From Paralichthys olivaceus (Eukaryota > Chordata > Actinopteri > Pleuronectiformes > Paralichthyidae), in NCBI RefSeq assembly GCF_024713975.1, contig NC_091110.1:1550001-1614000 (forward strand): a DNA stretch of 64,000 nt, in the 5' to 3' direction. The notes under the pieces were generated by a model, which had not been told where the DNA came from, ran no database searches, and saw nothing but the letters and a program-made list of their open reading frames with translations. The translations under genes were made by a program, and so were the position numbers. Positions 36,176-45,970 of this stretch are shown here, in pieces (the first letter of the stretch is position 1; each line of letters opens with the position of its first letter).

Positions 36176-36442
36176 GGGGTGGCTGTGGCAAAGGGCTAGA
36201 GTGGTCGTCCTTCAACCAGGAGGTTGGCAGTTTGAGCCAATTCTTCCCCATCTGTTTGCCAAAGTGTCCTTGGGCAAGTTGCTGAACCCCAAAATGCCCC
36301 TCATAGAACAAAAAAAGTGCTACTAATAGATGCACTGTATGAATGTGTGTGTGAATGGGTGAATGGCTAACTGTACTGTAAAGAACCTTGAGAGGTCATC
36401 AAGACTAGAAAAACACTATATAAATACAAACCACTTACCACT
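36176..36442 (+). mobile_element. tRNA-derived SINE
   Basis: It has 'ggtggctgtggcaaagggct', 'agagtggtcgtccttcaacc', 'tgtccttgggcaagttgctg' and the tail 'cactatataaatacaaacc', in family order. The B box is decayed. Confidence 0.65.
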
Positions 36443-38690
36443 TATAAAAACAACCTTGACAGCAGAATGTGCGCACTTCCATGCTAACTCTGACCCATGC
36501 GTACAAATTTCGTACATCATTAACATTAAAACCAACAGCTTTAGTTGTGCTCGCGGAACATAACTGTTCCATAAGAACCTTCAATTGAAAAAGATATAAT
36601 ACAACTTACATTCAGATACCATTAAACAGCAGAGTTATTAATAATTTTAATAATATCTTCTAACACTGTGTGTGTATCATTAAGGACGAGTGTGTAAAAT
36701 TGCTGCAGTGAATGTGACTGTGCCATCAGGTGCACAGAGCGCACTGGAGATCACTCACAACAATAAAGAAAAATGATTTACTTTCAAACTTCTATTTCCA
36801 AATAATATCCCAGAGTGGAGGTTAGGATCCACTGATGTTTGAAGGAATCGTTCCGATGGATCTAAATATATAAATACTGCAGTTTAGGTTTTCCTTTATT
36901 ATAAAGGTTGACTTATTATTCACACAGTGAAAAAAATAATTTATTGTCTCAATTTTCTCATAATTTTTTCTCATTCATTTTATTTATAGTTACTTCATTG
37001 AGTTCAATTCATTTTGTGTATTTTAATTCATTCATTCATTAATTTGTTACCTCATTAATTCATTCTTGCATTCACAGACTGAACAAATTGTTCTATGTGC
37101 GTCACTGAGAGACGTCACGTCCGAGGTGATTACATTGGTTGCCAGACAGGTGGATTTCAAAGGTCTGTCAACTTAGTCGTGCTTATGATATTATTCTTAA
37201 TCAGTTCAAGGCCAAAAAGACCTTCAGGCCAGTGGGAAATGCCCCGGTGCTTCAGATGTGCAGTCCGCCACTGGTCATTGGACAAATCTCTGAAGTCAAA
37301 CTGGGTAAAACCATAATTTGGTCTTCACAATCACGAATGACAGTCATGATTATTTGCATATAGAGTGGCGAAATTCATTGTTCTCAAATCTTTTGCCACA
37401 CTGCAGGTTGACAGAGATGATAAATTGCTTCACTTTGGTACTTCAGCTTCCCGGTTGCATCCAACTTAAAGCTAAAACAATCCCAAATAGGTAATTTTGT
37501 ATTCTTATTTGCAACAAGCCCTTCCATGCATTTGCTGATACTGGTGTGTGCCCCCATGCATGTGTGCATCGTCTTAGCGCACCCCCTTCACACACACACA
37601 CACACACACACCTGCATGAATATATCATTAATCGACAGTTGTTGGGCTGACCATGGCTGATTAGAACATTTTTGCATATCGCCCAAACTTGGTCTCTGCT
37701 CCATCCTGTCAAAATAACAGCCAGCTCTTTGGGATTATTTGATTATTTTCATTTCACCATATTGGACTGAGACACAGAGCAGAGGTGCTTATCTCCATCA
37801 TGGCAAAAACATTTATTGAATTGCTTCGGAGTTGGAAATATGTTTTCAAATTTAAAGCATAATGTTTGTTTTGTTGCTGTGATGTTTTATATCAAGCTGA
37901 ATTAGAGAGCTTTCACTCTGAAATGTGTTGAAATTCCTCATTTTATGACACTGACTGTAAAATCTTTGTTGAAGATTAACCAGCTAGGATGAACACAAAG
38001 TTTTCTAACTTCACTCTGCACCATAGACTTTCCGCACACAAACAATAAAAAAATGACACTATATTGTTGAACTGTTTGAGGAGGACTCACAAATGACAAG
38101 GATTCATTGACAATTTAAGGCGTATTGTATATCACGCAGTCTTGTTGTAATCATAGTCCATGATCCTGATCAACAACCTCCAAAACAACGTACTTAGTTC
38201 TGTGAAGAATTCAGAAAACAGACTATTTCTCCAGTATAAAGTAGCGCCAGTGAAGAAAACAACACTGGGGTTTTTGAAAAAGAGGTTGACTGTAATTCTT
38301 AGTTGCAATCACTTAATGCTGTGAGCAGCACAGATGAAATTCAATTGCATCCAGTGGTCTGCTGGGGCAGCAGCACCTCAACACCAGGCAGGAAGAAACT
38401 GGACAGACATGGTGGATTGTGATTGTATTGGCAACTAATTGTAGATTATGATTACAACTCGATATATTAGATATACAATATGGCTGCTCACGTATTTTAC
38501 CATTACTGACAACAGCTCCATTACAACTGTCATTACTGCTCCCTTCATCTCTGTTGGACATTTTCTTACGTAAGACTACTTTACATTGACACACCTCTTT
38601 ATGTTGTAATGATTGGCTGATGTGCTCTGCTACTCGCTGCATCTATTGCTAATTTATTTGTTGCATCTCCTTACTCTTGCTGGGGGTTAA
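36443..38690. other. Gene-free stretch
   Basis: AT-rich. It has short cattcattcatt tracts at 37,010-37,070 and a (CA)n run at 37,590-37,612. No gene or identifiable element seen. Confidence 0.4.
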
Positions 38691-38785
38691 TGACATGGGA
38701 TGTCGCATCTTGTTACGCCCTATATGAGACAAACTGTGATTTGTGAATATTGGCTATACAAATACATTTGATTGATTGATTGCCA
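38690..38785 (+). mobile_element. LINE 3' tail with TTGAT repeats
   Basis: 'cgccctatatgagacaaact' is followed by 'gtgatttgtgaatattggct', 'atacaaatacatt' and then 'tgattgattgattg'. It is the 3' end of an L2-like family whose reverse-oriented counterpart appears at about 51,700-51,790. Confidence 0.45.
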
Positions 38786-39019
38786 TATTAAGAGGGCCAT
38801 CTCAGTCCAAGGGTACTCCCTTGACCCAGTGTAAGTGGTGGGAAAGAGGAGAATTACAGCTTATCAATCATCTCTTTTGGAGGTAAAATTCTGCAGCAGA
38901 TTAAGATTCACACATCAGCAACTCATAGTACCATAGATCACTGTCACACTGCCAGTGGCTGAAACTCTCTCTCCCCCTCCTCCCCCTTCCCACTATCACT
39001 CTCTCTTCTCTCCCTTCTT

Positions 39020-39090
39020 TTCCGCCCATCTCTCCTCTTCAATTGAATTGAATTGAATTGTATTGAACTGAATTGAAACGGATTAATTGA
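39020..39090 (+). repeat. TTGAA-type simple repeat at a LINE tail
   Basis: 'caattgaattgaattgaatt' followed by variants marks the terminal repeat of a teleost L2-type LINE. It directly follows the pyrimidine-rich module shared with 5,150-5,222. Confidence 0.5.
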
Positions 39091-39177
39091 ACACACCAAC
39101 CGATATCTGATCGGTTGCAACATGATGGACAATTCCAAGCAACAAGTCGGATCATTTTGAGGAGAACTTGCTACCTA

Positions 39178-39332
39178 CGGGTAGCTATGGCTCAGGGATA
39201 GAGTGGATCGAGTGTTCGTAGATGCATAAGTACACTGTATGAATGTGTGTGGGAATGGGTTGATGGCAAAACTGTAATGTGAAATGAAGGTCATCAAGAC
39301 TTGCTTAGCATGTGTTAATTACAGATTCACAG
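39178..39332 (+). mobile_element. tRNA-derived SINE, internally deleted
   Basis: It keeps the head 'ggctcagggatagagtgg' and part of the tail ('gatgcataagtacactgta', 'ggtcatcaagactt'). The middle with the 'cttgggcaa' box is lost. Confidence 0.5.
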
Positions 39333-39884
39333 ATGCACTTTCAACCATCAAAAAGCTTTTGATGGGTTTATCTCTAAATAAGGTTTAAACTTTGACAACT
39401 TCTGCAATGCATGTTCACGGTTTACCACCAACCTCTGACGTCATCAGCTGATATCACCTTCGCACAAGATTAAAATGTCAGAAAATGTTACAGCTGATAG
39501 GTTTCATACAATTTGCCTCTTCTTCTCTAGGATAACATCCTTTTCTGATTAGTTATAAGATCTATACCAAGCCAAAAAGCCACTCAACCACCCAAGGCAA
39601 CCACATCTTGCTTGTTGCAACGCTCACAAGCAAGCACATAGCTTGCTTATTTATATAATGTGTTAATAAGCAACCTATCTGTTCACAATGTTGCCATTAT
39701 GCAAATCTGAAGCATCAATATGCTGGTGTAATCTTGACAGAAACATAACAACCCACACAACATCAGTAACAGTTCACTGTGACCTGCCTGAAAGGAAATG
39801 AACTTGGGTCGCAGATCGAAGCATGAAGACCGAACAAACGTCGCATTGACGCGCTGAGCTAACAAACAGTACGATGTGTCCGCG

Positions 39885-39914
39885 GAGAGCTGCTGCTGCT
39901 GCTGCTGCTGCAGA
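39885..39914. repeat. (CTG)n trinucleotide repeat
   Basis: About eight uninterrupted gct/ctg units in GC-richer sequence, close to the CpG patch. Confidence 0.85.
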
Positions 39915-40039
39915 GAGAGCTGCTGCCTGGAGCCACGATCCTGACCAGGATGATGTCAGTGTTCGAGCCTGGGAGCAGATTAGTACAACAGCCAGTGAGG
40001 AAACGACTTCACTAGGCAGTAATGCATGGGAGAGGTAAC

Positions 40040-40560
40040 CCACCGCATCCCTCCGTGCGTGAACATATCACAAACAAAACGACACACTTTTCCACAGCCC
40101 GAATGACAAACGCTGGACCGAAAATCTGCACAATCCTCTTCACGCTCATGTGACCGTCGCAGCGATGTCAGATCAAACAGAAAGCAAGGAGGGGCGAAGC
40201 CAAACGTAATCCTCTGCAGGTTGTGGAGGTGAAATTCATCTTTTGATCTGGATCGCATGCATCCTCACCGTGCACAGAGCACGACGGAACCGAATCGCTT
40301 GTCAGACGATCTCTTACCGCATCAGTCCGCACGTCAAACCAGTGCTCATCCATTTTTGCGAGGCGAGGCTGCACAATGGTGGTTTCCCAATGACGACATC
40401 TGGCATGTGCGAAAGCTGAAACTAGAATAGCCGTCGTTTTGGTCAGACTACACGGGTTCTCCCTGTCCTCCTCCCTATTGCTCCAACGATGGCGCAACCG
40501 CTCTGCACCATCCACATCTACTAGGCTGCGACACTCCCCCCACCCCCGCCCTCCTCCAGG
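40040..40560 (-). promoter_or_regulatory. ajm1: CpG-richer patch with a minus-strand splice donor; candidate ajm1 promoter and first exon
   Basis: This is the only clearly CpG-containing stretch between ajm1 and minar2, with many cg dinucleotides at 40,040-40,560. On the minus strand, GATGCG|GTAAGAG (last exon base 40,318, GT at 40,317-40,316) is a near-consensus donor. It could join to the ajm1 acceptor at 29,025-29,024 across an 11.3-kb intron. Alternative explanations are a promoter for an unannotated transcript or a CpG-rich repeat. No protein family is recognisable in the open frame here. Confidence 0.35.
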
Positions 40561-41195
40561 CAGCCTATGTCTTCCATCAGTCTGAGTGGAACAGATTTCC
40601 TCTTCTCAGTATTGCTAATTGTGCACAAGCATCATCAGATAGTGTCCACAGCGTTAGAAGGAGTAAGATAGTTTGGGGGGCAGAGCTAACCGGTTAGGTT
40701 TAGGACCAGGTTGGGGCCTATCAGGGTCACGTTAATCCACCAAGAGGAAACTGCACATATCCTCTCTATCTTCTTTTCAGCGTTGGAATGTAACGACAGT
40801 CACAAAGGACCCTCATTTATTTTGAAAGCAAGTCCTCCATTAAAAATATTTTAATGTTTAATTGTTTAAATTGCATTGTCTGTACACATAGGCACAGGAG
40901 CAATAGAGCAAATGAGCATATTCTAATCAAAATTTGATTCATTTATCAAAATAGTAATAGTAGTAGTAACAGCCCTGGATGAACACCATTATTGTAAATT
41001 ACTAACACTACCGTTTAAAAATCTTTGAAAATCTAATTTAGAAATATGCTTAATGTAAAAATTCTGTTTTTCTATTCTATTTTTTTTAAAGGATTATGCT
41101 GTAATTTATGATTTAATTAATAAATTGTTTATTAATAAATGGGTCAAATGATCTACACCTCACAATCATACTCTGCATATATAAAGCAAAGCCAA
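40561..41195. other. Gene-free stretch
   Basis: AT-rich; nothing recognised. Confidence 0.4.
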
Positions 41196-41420
41196 ACATC
41201 TCGATCAACCTCTAGTGGCTGGCTGCAGTATAGGTTATGAACCCTGCCTCCTTCATGTGAGCAGATGGGACATGGCCCAGACTAAAAGAAATCAAAGATC
41301 TCGCCAAATTTTTTTTTTCGAAGATGGTTTTTGGCATATTAAGTAGTTCCAAACTCAATGATGTATGTTCAACTGTTCGTATTTTTGATCTGTTCACTCA
41401 TCTCCCTCTTCATCACATTA
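41196..41420 (+). repeat. Dispersed repeat shared with 53.66 kb
   Basis: 'ctagtggctggctgcagta', then 'cctgcctccttcatgtgagc' and 'gggacatggcccagactaaa', parallels 'ggtggttggctacagttcat', 'cccacctcctccatgttag' and 'gtgacatggaccaaactaaa' at 53,697-53,770. The family is unknown to me. Confidence 0.5.
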
Positions 41421-41699
41421 ATGTCTAACATATACATATATTACCATGATTGGCAATACAATTATCATTATATGTGTCACTGCTACTCCCGTCATTTATT
41501 TTCTTTTGTATAAATACTAAAATGTACACTCCTCTCCATTGTTAGACACTCATCAATCATATAGCCTACATTCACAATCACAATTTGCTTACATATATTA
41601 ACAAGATGGGACATGCTCTGCTCTTAATCCATGACAAGATTAAGGAAATTATACAAAAAAATACAATTTTACCAGGAAAAAAAATCCCTGTATCTCAGG

Positions 41700-42072
41700 T
41701 ATCAGCACTGACTAGTTATAATGAAAACAATAACAGTGTAAATATGTTATTGATTATGAATGATAGCAGCAACACTTCATATAATAATTCATTAATAATC
41801 AGTATTATTGTTGATAATAATAGCTGTTATCCTGCAGTTCTGGAGTCACAGATACCTGCAAAAAAGAGTTTATTGACCCATCTATTCCTCTAACCCGAAG
41901 AAGTGGAGGAGAAGAAGTGGACTAGTGGACCTGTTGTTTGAAAAGAGGCACATCTGTCTGACAAACATACCTGGACCATAGGATGGACCAGACCTGGATC
42001 TGCTAGAGTCAAGGCACCTTACTCCCCCAACATCTGCTCCCCAGGCACCCTCAGTAGCTGTCCACTGCCCCA
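41700..42072 (+). repeat. AT-rich repeat module shared with 19.93 kb
   Basis: 'tgactagtta.aat', 'aacaataacagtgt', 'tcatataataatt' and 'ctgcagttctggagtca' occur in the same order here and at 19,925-20,085. It is probably part of the same LINE-associated 3' sequence or a separate small element. Confidence 0.4.
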
Positions 42073-42690
42073 TGTGGTCACTGTGTGGATTTAGAATCCA
42101 TCACAGCACAGAAATAGCACTATTAAAAGTCACTATTGACCTTTTCATGGCATCAGATGATGGACTTGTCTGTATACTCGTCCTGTTGGATCTTAGTGCA
42201 GCATTTGACACCATAGATCATAAGATTCTGCTACAGAGACTAGAACAACATGTAGGGATCAGAGGAACTGCACTAGATTGGTTTAAATCATATTTTATCA
42301 GATAGATTTCAATTTGTTAACGTCAACAATGACCCCTCCATTCACATGCAAGTTAGTCATGGAGTTCCACAAGGTTCTGTCCTTTGACAGATCATCAGAA
42401 AGCACCACGTATACTTCCCTTGTTACGCAGACGACACTCAGCGGTAACTTTCTATGAAGCCTGATGAATCTAATCACTAAGTTCAACTTCAAGAATGTAT
42501 CAAGAACATCAAGTCCTGGATGACCCAAAATTTCTTACTTCTAAATTCAGACAAAACTGAGGTCATTGTACTCTGTCTGAACAGATAGTCACCTTGGATG
42601 GTGTTAGTTTGGCCCCCAGCTTCACCCTTAACAATCAAGCCCCTTCATATATCAAACAGCTAATAACCTGTTATATCCCAAAACTTGTTC
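42072..42690 (+). mobile_element. L2/Maui-like LINE reverse transcriptase fragment
   Basis: It decodes to [20 protein letters not shown], then [20 protein letters not shown] and a [11 protein letters not shown] segment, typical L2-clade reverse transcriptase. This is followed, after a frameshift near 42,302, by 'GVPQGS'-type and CYADDTQ (about 42,420) sequence. Further deletions remove the rest. It lacks the endonuclease and is inactive. Confidence 0.75.
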
Positions 42691-42699
42691 TGTGCCATG

Positions 42700-43140
42700 T
42701 TTTCCAACCAACCTTGAGCTCCTCCTTACCTCCTGCCCTAGTTACCTGGCACCTGCTGACTGGCCTTTAAAAAACCTGAGAAGCTTCCATCTCTCTCTCT
42801 CAAAGTTTGTGCTTTGTTGGTTACAACTGTGGTAATGTTTCCAGGATCCTAACTTTGTAATGCAGTTTTAGATTTTTCAAGTGATGTTTAACTTGGCTTT
42901 AGACAGGACACATAAGATACAATTTGCTAGTGAACAATGTGAGCAAAAGGGAAGATCTGTGTTTAATCGAGCTTGCTCTTCAAGGCCTCTTCCTGTCTCT
43001 ACAGCTTTCACTAGAAAGTCAGCTGTGGCAGGCAGGTGACAGGCTGATGGCTGGCTGAGGTTGAGCAGGAGAAAGGGCAGGCGAGTTGAGCCCTGGTGAT
43101 CCTGAGGCACAAGGAAAAATAGAATTAATAGAATTCACTA
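42700..43140. other. Unassigned stretch between LINE and gypsy fragments
   Basis: No recognisable gene. A simple tc run lies at 42,790-42,802. Confidence 0.35.
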
Positions 43141-43214
43141 GAAGCATACGAAAGAATCTCTCTGAAAGTTTACCTTCCATCATGCTACAAACTATTTATT
43201 CAACCAATGCTGTA

Positions 43215-43325
43215 ATCACTCTTATTTGTCTGACGTTCTCCATTACACGTGGCATCTATTGCACTTCTGTCTGTCCTGGGAGAGGGATGCCTCACATGTG
43301 GCTCTCTCTGATGTTTCTACGTTAA
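43215..43325 (+). mobile_element. LINE 3' sequence module
   Basis: 'gacgttctccattacacgtg' continues to 'cctgggagagggatgcctc' and 'gatgtttctacg'. The reverse complement of the same run occurs at 51,840-51,930. This wording is typical of a teleost L2-like LINE 3' UTR. Confidence 0.5.
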
Positions 43326-43379
43326 TTTTTTCCATCAATCTGTTAGACTTTGTTTGTTACTTCCTGTCTAAATGTAGCA

Positions 43380-44170
43380 GGGCATGTGAACTGGCCGAGC
43401 AGAATTTGGGGGAAGCCCAGGGAAGAATGAAGGGTAGGCTTCCCAATTCAGAAATCTTGGCCAATTTGGATGTTCAACTTTTTTATTTGGATTCCTCAAA
43501 TAGATCTGACATCATTGAAGTGATTTGTAAACATCCTGCCCTTTTCTCTGATGTGCCCACATGCATCAATGTTCTCCAGCATGACATTGATGTAGGTGAT
43601 GCTGCGCCTATTAAGCAACATTCTTACAGAGTAAACCCTGAAAAATGTCAACTTATACATAAGCAAGTAGATTACATGTTGCAGCACAGCATTGCTGAAC
43701 CTAGTGCTAGCCCATGGGGCTCCCCATGCCTGCTGGTGGATAAGTCTGATAATACACGTTGCTTTTGTACAGACCTTCGTAAGGTCAATTCTGTCACCAA
43801 GCCTGATTGTTGTCCTTTCCCTTCATTAGATGACTGTATGGACAGACTTGGGTCTGCAGCCTTTGTCACTAAGTTAGACCTCCTTAAAGGCTACTGGCAA
43901 GTCCCTCTCACTCAGAGGGCTTCTGAAATCTCTGACTTTGTGACTCCAGAAGACTTCTGTCAGTACACAGTTGTGGCTTTTGGGATGCTGCATGCACCTG
44001 CCACATTCCAGCATCTAGTAAATAAGGTGTTGTGAAGCATATCTTGACGATGTGCTCATCTACAGCTCTACCTGGTCTCAACACATAACTCAGCAGGAGG
44101 TGGTGTTCTAAAGGCTTGCTGCTGCTGCCAATTTTACTTTGAACCTTGCCAAGTGTGAATTTGGACAAGC
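43380..44170 (+). mobile_element. Ty3/gypsy-type pol fragment (reverse transcriptase), broken
   Basis: The frame covers the segment leading into reverse transcriptase: 'YRVNPEKCQLIHKQVDYML', then SPWGSPCLLVDKSDNTRCFC, DLRKVNSVTKP, KLDLLKGYWQVPLTQRA and FGMLHAPATFQHLVNKVL. After a frameshift near 44,036 the catalytic AYLDDVLIYS continues in another frame (about 44,045-44,075), then sequence decays. RNase H and integrase are absent, and no flanking LTRs are evident. It is an inactive relic. Confidence 0.8.
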
Positions 44171-44279
44171 CACTGTGACATACTTGGAGACGGTTGTTGG
44201 ACTTGAAAAAGCCTGTCCCATTGGTGATAAAGTAGAGGCCCATTTTTCTCTGCTCACCCCAACTGGTCAAGGCAGATGA

Positions 44280-44478
44280 CTGCCCACATTGAGCCTGGTT
44301 CTAGAGGTTTCTCTCTGTTAATGAGGGAGTTTTTCCTCTCCTCAGTTGCCGAAGTGCTGCTCATTGTGGGAACTGTTGGGTTTCTCTATAAAAAAAATTA
44401 AGATCTTGACCTTCTATGTAAAGTTCCTTGAGAATGTATATTTTGATTTGGCGCGATACAAATAAAATTGAATTGAAT
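44280..44478 (+). mobile_element. L2-like LINE 3' end
   Basis: 'aatgagggagtttttcctct' is followed by 'aaagttccttgagaatgtat', 'gcgcgatacaaataaaattg' and the tail 'aattgaatt', the usual 3' terminus of this family. Confidence 0.6.
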
Positions 44479-44630
44479 TACAATGACCTCAGTTTTGTCT
44501 GAATTTAGAAGTAAGAAGTTCTCGCCTTGATGTTCTTGAGACATTCCTGTAGTTGAACTAAGTGATTAGATTCATCAGGCTTCATAGAGCTGTATAGCTG
44601 GGTGTCATCTGAGTAACAATGGAAGTGTAT
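44479..44630 (-). mobile_element. L2-like LINE reverse transcriptase fragment, antisense
   Basis: The wording 'caatgacctcagttttgtct' through 'agtgattagattcatcagg' to 'gagtaacaatgg' repeats the antisense LINE at 20,850-21,005. It abuts a sense 3' end, so two copies meet head-on here. Confidence 0.65.
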
Positions 44631-44820
44631 GGATAAAAACATTAGCATCGTCAGCATATGCCGAGACGACCACAGGTGGGTTGTGAGCCAGCCCTGGCAG
44701 AGAGAGACCCTTCCGCCTGCTCCTCAACCTGCACAGAAGAGGCTTGATGGTAATGCTGCAGAGTTGTCCAGAGGCACACAGGCAGTTGAATCTAACCTCC
44801 GACCCACCTGGAGGAAACAT
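44631..44820 (-). mobile_element. LINE reverse transcriptase fragment, probably Tx1/L1-like, antisense
   Basis: The minus strand encodes LLCRLRSRRKGLSLPG followed by VVVSAYADDANVFI, where the YADD box is the reverse-transcriptase active site. The phrasing differs from L2 and resembles the Tx1 group of fish L1-like LINEs. It ends at the slc25a11 retrocopy. Confidence 0.65.
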
Positions 44821-44821
44821 G

Positions 44822-45457
44822 GACTTCTCCAAAGGCCTTTAAGTTCCTGTTTGGGGGCTGACAGTGTTCGTTCAGCTGTTGGATCTGGTGAAGAACAGGA
44901 TGAAGCTCAATGGTCAGGGAACGAAGGCTCATCAATATAAAACCAGTTTCCACCGGTATGTCAGCTGGTTTGTTGCGTCAGGAGCATACAGTCTATGGTC
45001 AGGAGATGTAAATGACGACTTGTCTGGAAATTGACACCATCCTGTTTGAGAAGATGATGGGAGCTGACGGACAACCGCCAAACTTCCTTTTCAAGGCCTT
45101 TTCAAGGCTCTCATTGGTATGACAGCTGGAGCATTTCTGGGGATACCAGCAGAGGTCTCTCTGATCCGGATGAAGGCTAACAGACTTCTCCCTCCAGACC
45201 AGAGGAGGGGCTATAGCAATTTTTTAATGCTGTGGAGGGGGTGTGTTCCAACATTGGCCCGAGCGGTGTTGGTGAACGCAGCTCAGCTGGCATCGTACTC
45301 TCAGTCCAATCAGGTGCTATTCGACTCAGGGTATTTCTTCTTACTGTGGAAAGGTTTCACTCGGTACTACGCTCGTCTCGGAGCTCACACAGTCCTCACC
45401 TTCATCTTCCTGTAGCAGATGAACCGCCTCTACAAGACCCACGTCCTCAACTGCTAA
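44822..45457 (+). pseudogene. slc25a11: Processed pseudogene of slc25a11 (2-oxoglutarate/malate carrier)
   Basis: The functional protein is a six-helix inner-mitochondrial-membrane carrier of about 314 aa exchanging oxoglutarate for malate. Here its parts occur in order without introns: TSPKAFKFLFGG, VFVQLLDLVKNRMKLNGQ, SAGLLRQ, TILFEKMMGADGQPPNFLFK, MTAGAFLGIPAEVSLIRMKA, LWRGCVPTLARAVLVNAAQL, ASYSQSNQVLFDSGYF, WKGFTRYYARLGAHTVLTFI and QMNRLYK, ending with TAA at 45455-45457. Defects include a stop after FLFGG with loss of about six residues, loss of the carrier loop after SFHR, an insertion with TAA after the LLRQ region and an 11-bp tandem duplication near 45,090-45,112. The REEGVLT-type segment is lost, as are about 59 residues between SGYF and LWKGF (carrier repeat 3), and Glu before QMN has become TAG. 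It cannot encode a transporter. Confidence 0.85.
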
Positions 45458-45472
45458 TGCACAGCACACAGC

Positions 45473-45477
45473 ACACA

Positions 45478-45542
<65 letters not shown>

Positions 45543-45548
45543 ACAAAC
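45473..45548. repeat. (CA)n microsatellite
   Basis: A long uninterrupted ac/ca run with a few cagac variants at both ends, beginning a few bases after the retrocopy's last codon. A second short ca run lies at 45,613-45,634. Confidence 0.95.
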
Positions 45549-45724
45549 ACTGCCAATAATACAACAAAACTCAATGAGAATCAGTGTTATAAGGAGGATA
45601 CCATGTTACTGACACACACACACACACACGCACACTATTTTAAAGAATGTAAACTGAATTTAGCTCACACATCATTTCGTGATGTTTAATAAAATTAAGG
45701 ATCAGGGAATGATTAGTAACCAAA

Positions 45725-45747
45725 GTCTCTCTCTCTCTACTTCTTTC

Positions 45748-45780
<33 letters not shown>

Positions 45781-45790
45781 ACCTCTTTCA
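45725..45790. repeat. (CT)n microsatellite pair
   Basis: Two tc/ct runs separated by 'acttctttcaccctcc'. They lie about 200 bases upstream of the minar2 start codon. Confidence 0.9.
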
Positions 45791-45970
45791 ACCCCCCACC
45801 CCACCCTCCAGGCTTTTAATGGACAGATTGGGTTACACACACCTGCAAGTGATACGGGGTCACAACTATCTTGGTCTTCATGAATTATTACAGAGCTTTC
45901 AGGTTTGAGTGAGCATGTCCATTCAGTGAGACTGCAAGCAGGTAAAACAGTGTGGAGCAACAGAGCCAGG

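Noticed and set aside
40168-40515. 115-codon minus-strand frame in the CpG-richer patch
   Set aside because: The composition explains the open frame. No recognisable domain; kept only as a promoter/first-exon candidate.
45119-45415. 98-codon frame that looks like a functional mitochondrial carrier
   Set aside because: The frame is only the best-preserved block of the slc25a11 retrocopy; flanking blocks are frameshifted and two transmembrane modules are missing.
45232-45612. Frame encoding a long His-Thr repeat
   Set aside because: It is the translation of the (CA)n microsatellite.
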